A stretch of DNA of 8,247 bases, taken from positions 1 through 8,247 of the forward strand of contig JACQUS010000372.1 in NCBI GenBank assembly GCA_016210125.1. The letters run 5' to 3'. The stretch is from Chloroflexota bacterium. GTDB lineage: Bacteria > Chloroflexota > UBA6077 > FW602-bin22 > JACQUS01. A program made the position numbers and the translations under genes. Below are positions 7,701 to 8,247 of the stretch, piece after piece. Under the pieces are notes generated by a model. The model had not been told where the DNA came from, made no database searches, and saw only the letters and a list, made by a program, of their open reading frames with translations. How positions within the stretch are numbered: position 1 is the first letter of the stretch; each line of letters begins with the position of its first letter.

Positions 7701-8247
7701 CCGGGTGGAGGCCTTGCCACACCTCTTGCGCCGCGCACAGCTCGTGCAGCGCCTCATAGGTGATCTTCAGCAGCCCGACCTGCTCCAGATTCGGGGAGGC
7801 GATGCGCCAGCCGCGCCGCAGGTCCTGGTAGACGCGGCAGCCGATCAGCTCCCGAAGCGCGTCATGTGTCGCCTTACGCGCGGCGAACTGGGCCTGCAGG
7901 TTCGACGCGTACTCCCCGAAGTCGAGCGCCAACGCCTCCACGACGCGCTGGGCGATCTCGTCGTAGGCCACGCCGTCCGGCCCGGTGCGCTCGACGGCGG
8001 CGAGGATGGCCGCGCGCAGGAGCGTCACCTGCACGAAGTCGTTGAAGTGGCCGGCCTGCAGCGACGCGTCCTGGCGGTTGTCGGTAAAGCTCAGGAGCTT
8101 GCGCGCACCGGCGGGGACCGCGGCATCGTCGCGCAGCGCGCGCACGATGGCGATGGAGAGGATCGTCGTCGCCGTGCTGCGCCCTTCCGACGACAGCGCG
8201 GCCAAGCGCGAGAAGTCCTTCTCACGCCCTGAAGCATACGTCGCGCC
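4798..8247 (-). CDS. YprA-family DUF1998 helicase with C-terminal Vsr-like nuclease domain (5'-truncated)
   Basis: Seen: the frame is open from the window edge (first full codon 8247-8245) to a TAG at 4800-4798, giving 1149 residues. A TTG at 8205 is internal, because coding similarity continues upstream of it. In visible-residue numbering, TDNRQD (55-60) follows a GRSTATT segment. A long insert precedes SPTMELGVDIRDL (about 404-416, motif V region) and QRSGRAGRSGQ (433-443, motif VI). A charged Gln/Glu-rich helical stretch lies near 586-634. Cysteines 723/726/740/743 form a zinc ribbon. GGAG plus cysteines 972/992/996/999, with CYDCLLSY, match the MZB/DUF1998 module. The tail (about 1044-1146) carries RPDFVY and VYVDG, as in Vsr/DUF559-type nuclease folds.

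Family knowledge: such helicases are central to Druantia (DruE), DISARM and Dpd. Inference: an ATP-driven DNA motor of an anti-phage system, possibly with its own nuclease. The Walker A and DEAH lobe is off-window. It heads the visible operon, 8 bases before the drmD-like gene. Family call is firm; the system name is not. Confidence 0.93.
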   Translation of the reverse strand, partial: GATYASGREKDFSRLAALSSEGRSTATTILSIAIVRALRDDAAVPAGARKLLSFTDNRQDASLQAGHFNDFVQVTLLRAAILAAVERTGPDGVAYDEIAQRVVEALALDFGEYASNLQAQFAARKATHDALRELIGCRVYQDLRRGWRIASPNLEQVGLLKITYEALHELCAAQEVWQGLHPDLAAATPTERERVCQALLDSMRRGLAIKVTYLDPQHQARIRQQSYQHLRLPWAFDEGERLREGTLLLTGDAQRRSSDDQSLTTRSLAGRFLRRGDTWPSTRGRGQRVPVEEFDHLVAGLMKALVIGGHVEEAPGVPGAYQLQAGVMCWRPGDGTVQHDPIRVPTAPSGESHIQQFFAQLYRVAAASLHQLEAHEHTAQVPAEERKKREDRFGRGELPILYCSPTMELGVDIRDLNSVNLRNVPPTPANYAQRSGRAGRSGQPALVLSYCTSMSPHDQYYFRRPERMVSGKVAPPRLDLANEELLRAHVHAVWLAETGQSLYSSVSDLLDLSDPDLPLKPEVRAYIDKPTYQLLAEKRCRHILDGLLAELTPARAPWFTPDWLMQIVQQAPLAFDRAADRWRHLYRSAKQQQERQHQIVADPLRTAEEHRAAQRLREEAEAQLDLLTRARHDVYSDFYSYRYFATEGFLPGYNFPRLPVTAFIPGRQRRRGEEEFLTRARFIAISEFGPRTIVYHEGSRYRISRVVLPREDSGSRTHSAQFCRMCGYGHFGERANVDLCDRCGVQLNATTGQALKNLLRLESVSTYRVDRISCDEEERLRLGYELRTIFRFAERDDGAPVTRQVEFHRDGNVLATGTYGPATTLWRVNLGWNRRKDKHVYGFVLDMERGIWDKSDQEPDASAEEADPLAAPSQKVRVVPFVADHRNVLVLQLTQPLEPAATLSLQYALKRGIEARYQLEESELACEPLPTAEEARQVLFYEAAEGGAGVLVRLAEEPGALAEVAREALAICHFDPDTGADRRRAARATEDCEAACYDCLLSYSNQRYHELLDRQLLPALLLQLTRVTGAVGAGSRTREAQRDTLLRFCESGLEKEFVQWLYEQGLRLPDRAQVHLDQLAVRPDFVYGNMACVYVDGAPHQFPERQRRDAAQDAALENLGYTVIRVQGPDTWAGRVEGFPWVFGVTAKG

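Noticed and set aside
8203..8205. TTG as the true start of the large helicase
   Set aside because: The frame continues open to the window edge and the residues before it (GREKDFSR) fit the helicase family. The motifs of the first lobe must lie further upstream, so this Leu is internal.
1..8247. A complete canonical class 1 DISARM locus
   Set aside because: No drmC and no separate drmB are visible, and the large helicase is DruE-like. The flanks are off-window, so this is left as DISARM-related.
1..8247. Mobile elements, tRNA, CRISPR or attachment sites
   Set aside because: No transposase motif, inverted-repeat pair, regular repeat-spacer pattern or tRNA-like sequence was seen. The window is filled by the three coding frames.

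Overview
The window is high-GC bacterial DNA, estimated by eye at roughly two thirds G+C, and it is coding almost end to end. All three genes lie on the minus strand and are read right to left. Both outer genes run off the window. There is no gene-free stretch of more than a few bases, and I saw no RNA gene, insertion sequence, CRISPR array or terminator. The sequence does not identify the host beyond a high-GC bacterium.

In transcription order the genes are as follows. (1) 8247-4798 is the C-terminal 1149 residues of a very large helicase of the YprA/DUF1998 type. It holds the second helicase lobe, a four-cysteine zinc ribbon, an MZB/DUF1998 zinc module and a terminal Vsr/DUF559-like nuclease-fold domain. 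Its first helicase lobe lies beyond position 8247. (2) 4789-1889 is a complete 966-residue SNF2/RapA-like helicase resembling DrmD of class 1 DISARM. (3) 1892-1 is the N-terminal 630 codons of an Eco57I-type N6-adenine DNA methyltransferase resembling the DISARM methylase DrmMI. Its catalytic NPPY-type motif and target-recognition region lie beyond position 1. This last gene is open across the whole left end of the window and so has no stop codon here.

The genes are tightly linked. There is an 8-base gap between the first two and an ATGA stop/start overlap between the last two, so they are almost certainly one operon and probably translationally coupled.

Taken together this looks like the core of an anti-phage defence island related to DISARM and Druantia. 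The methyltransferase would mark self DNA. The SNF2-like and YprA-like motors would recognise or translocate on unmarked DNA. The nuclease-like tail of the large helicase is a candidate effector. It is not a canonical DISARM locus as far as can be seen: the helicase and DUF1998 functions that DISARM splits between DrmA and DrmB sit in one chain, as in DruE, and no drmC is visible. From memory, comparative work on YprA-family helicases described DISARM-related classes, one named ARMADA, that bridge DISARM and Druantia. The composition here fits that idea, but I could not verify the assignment.
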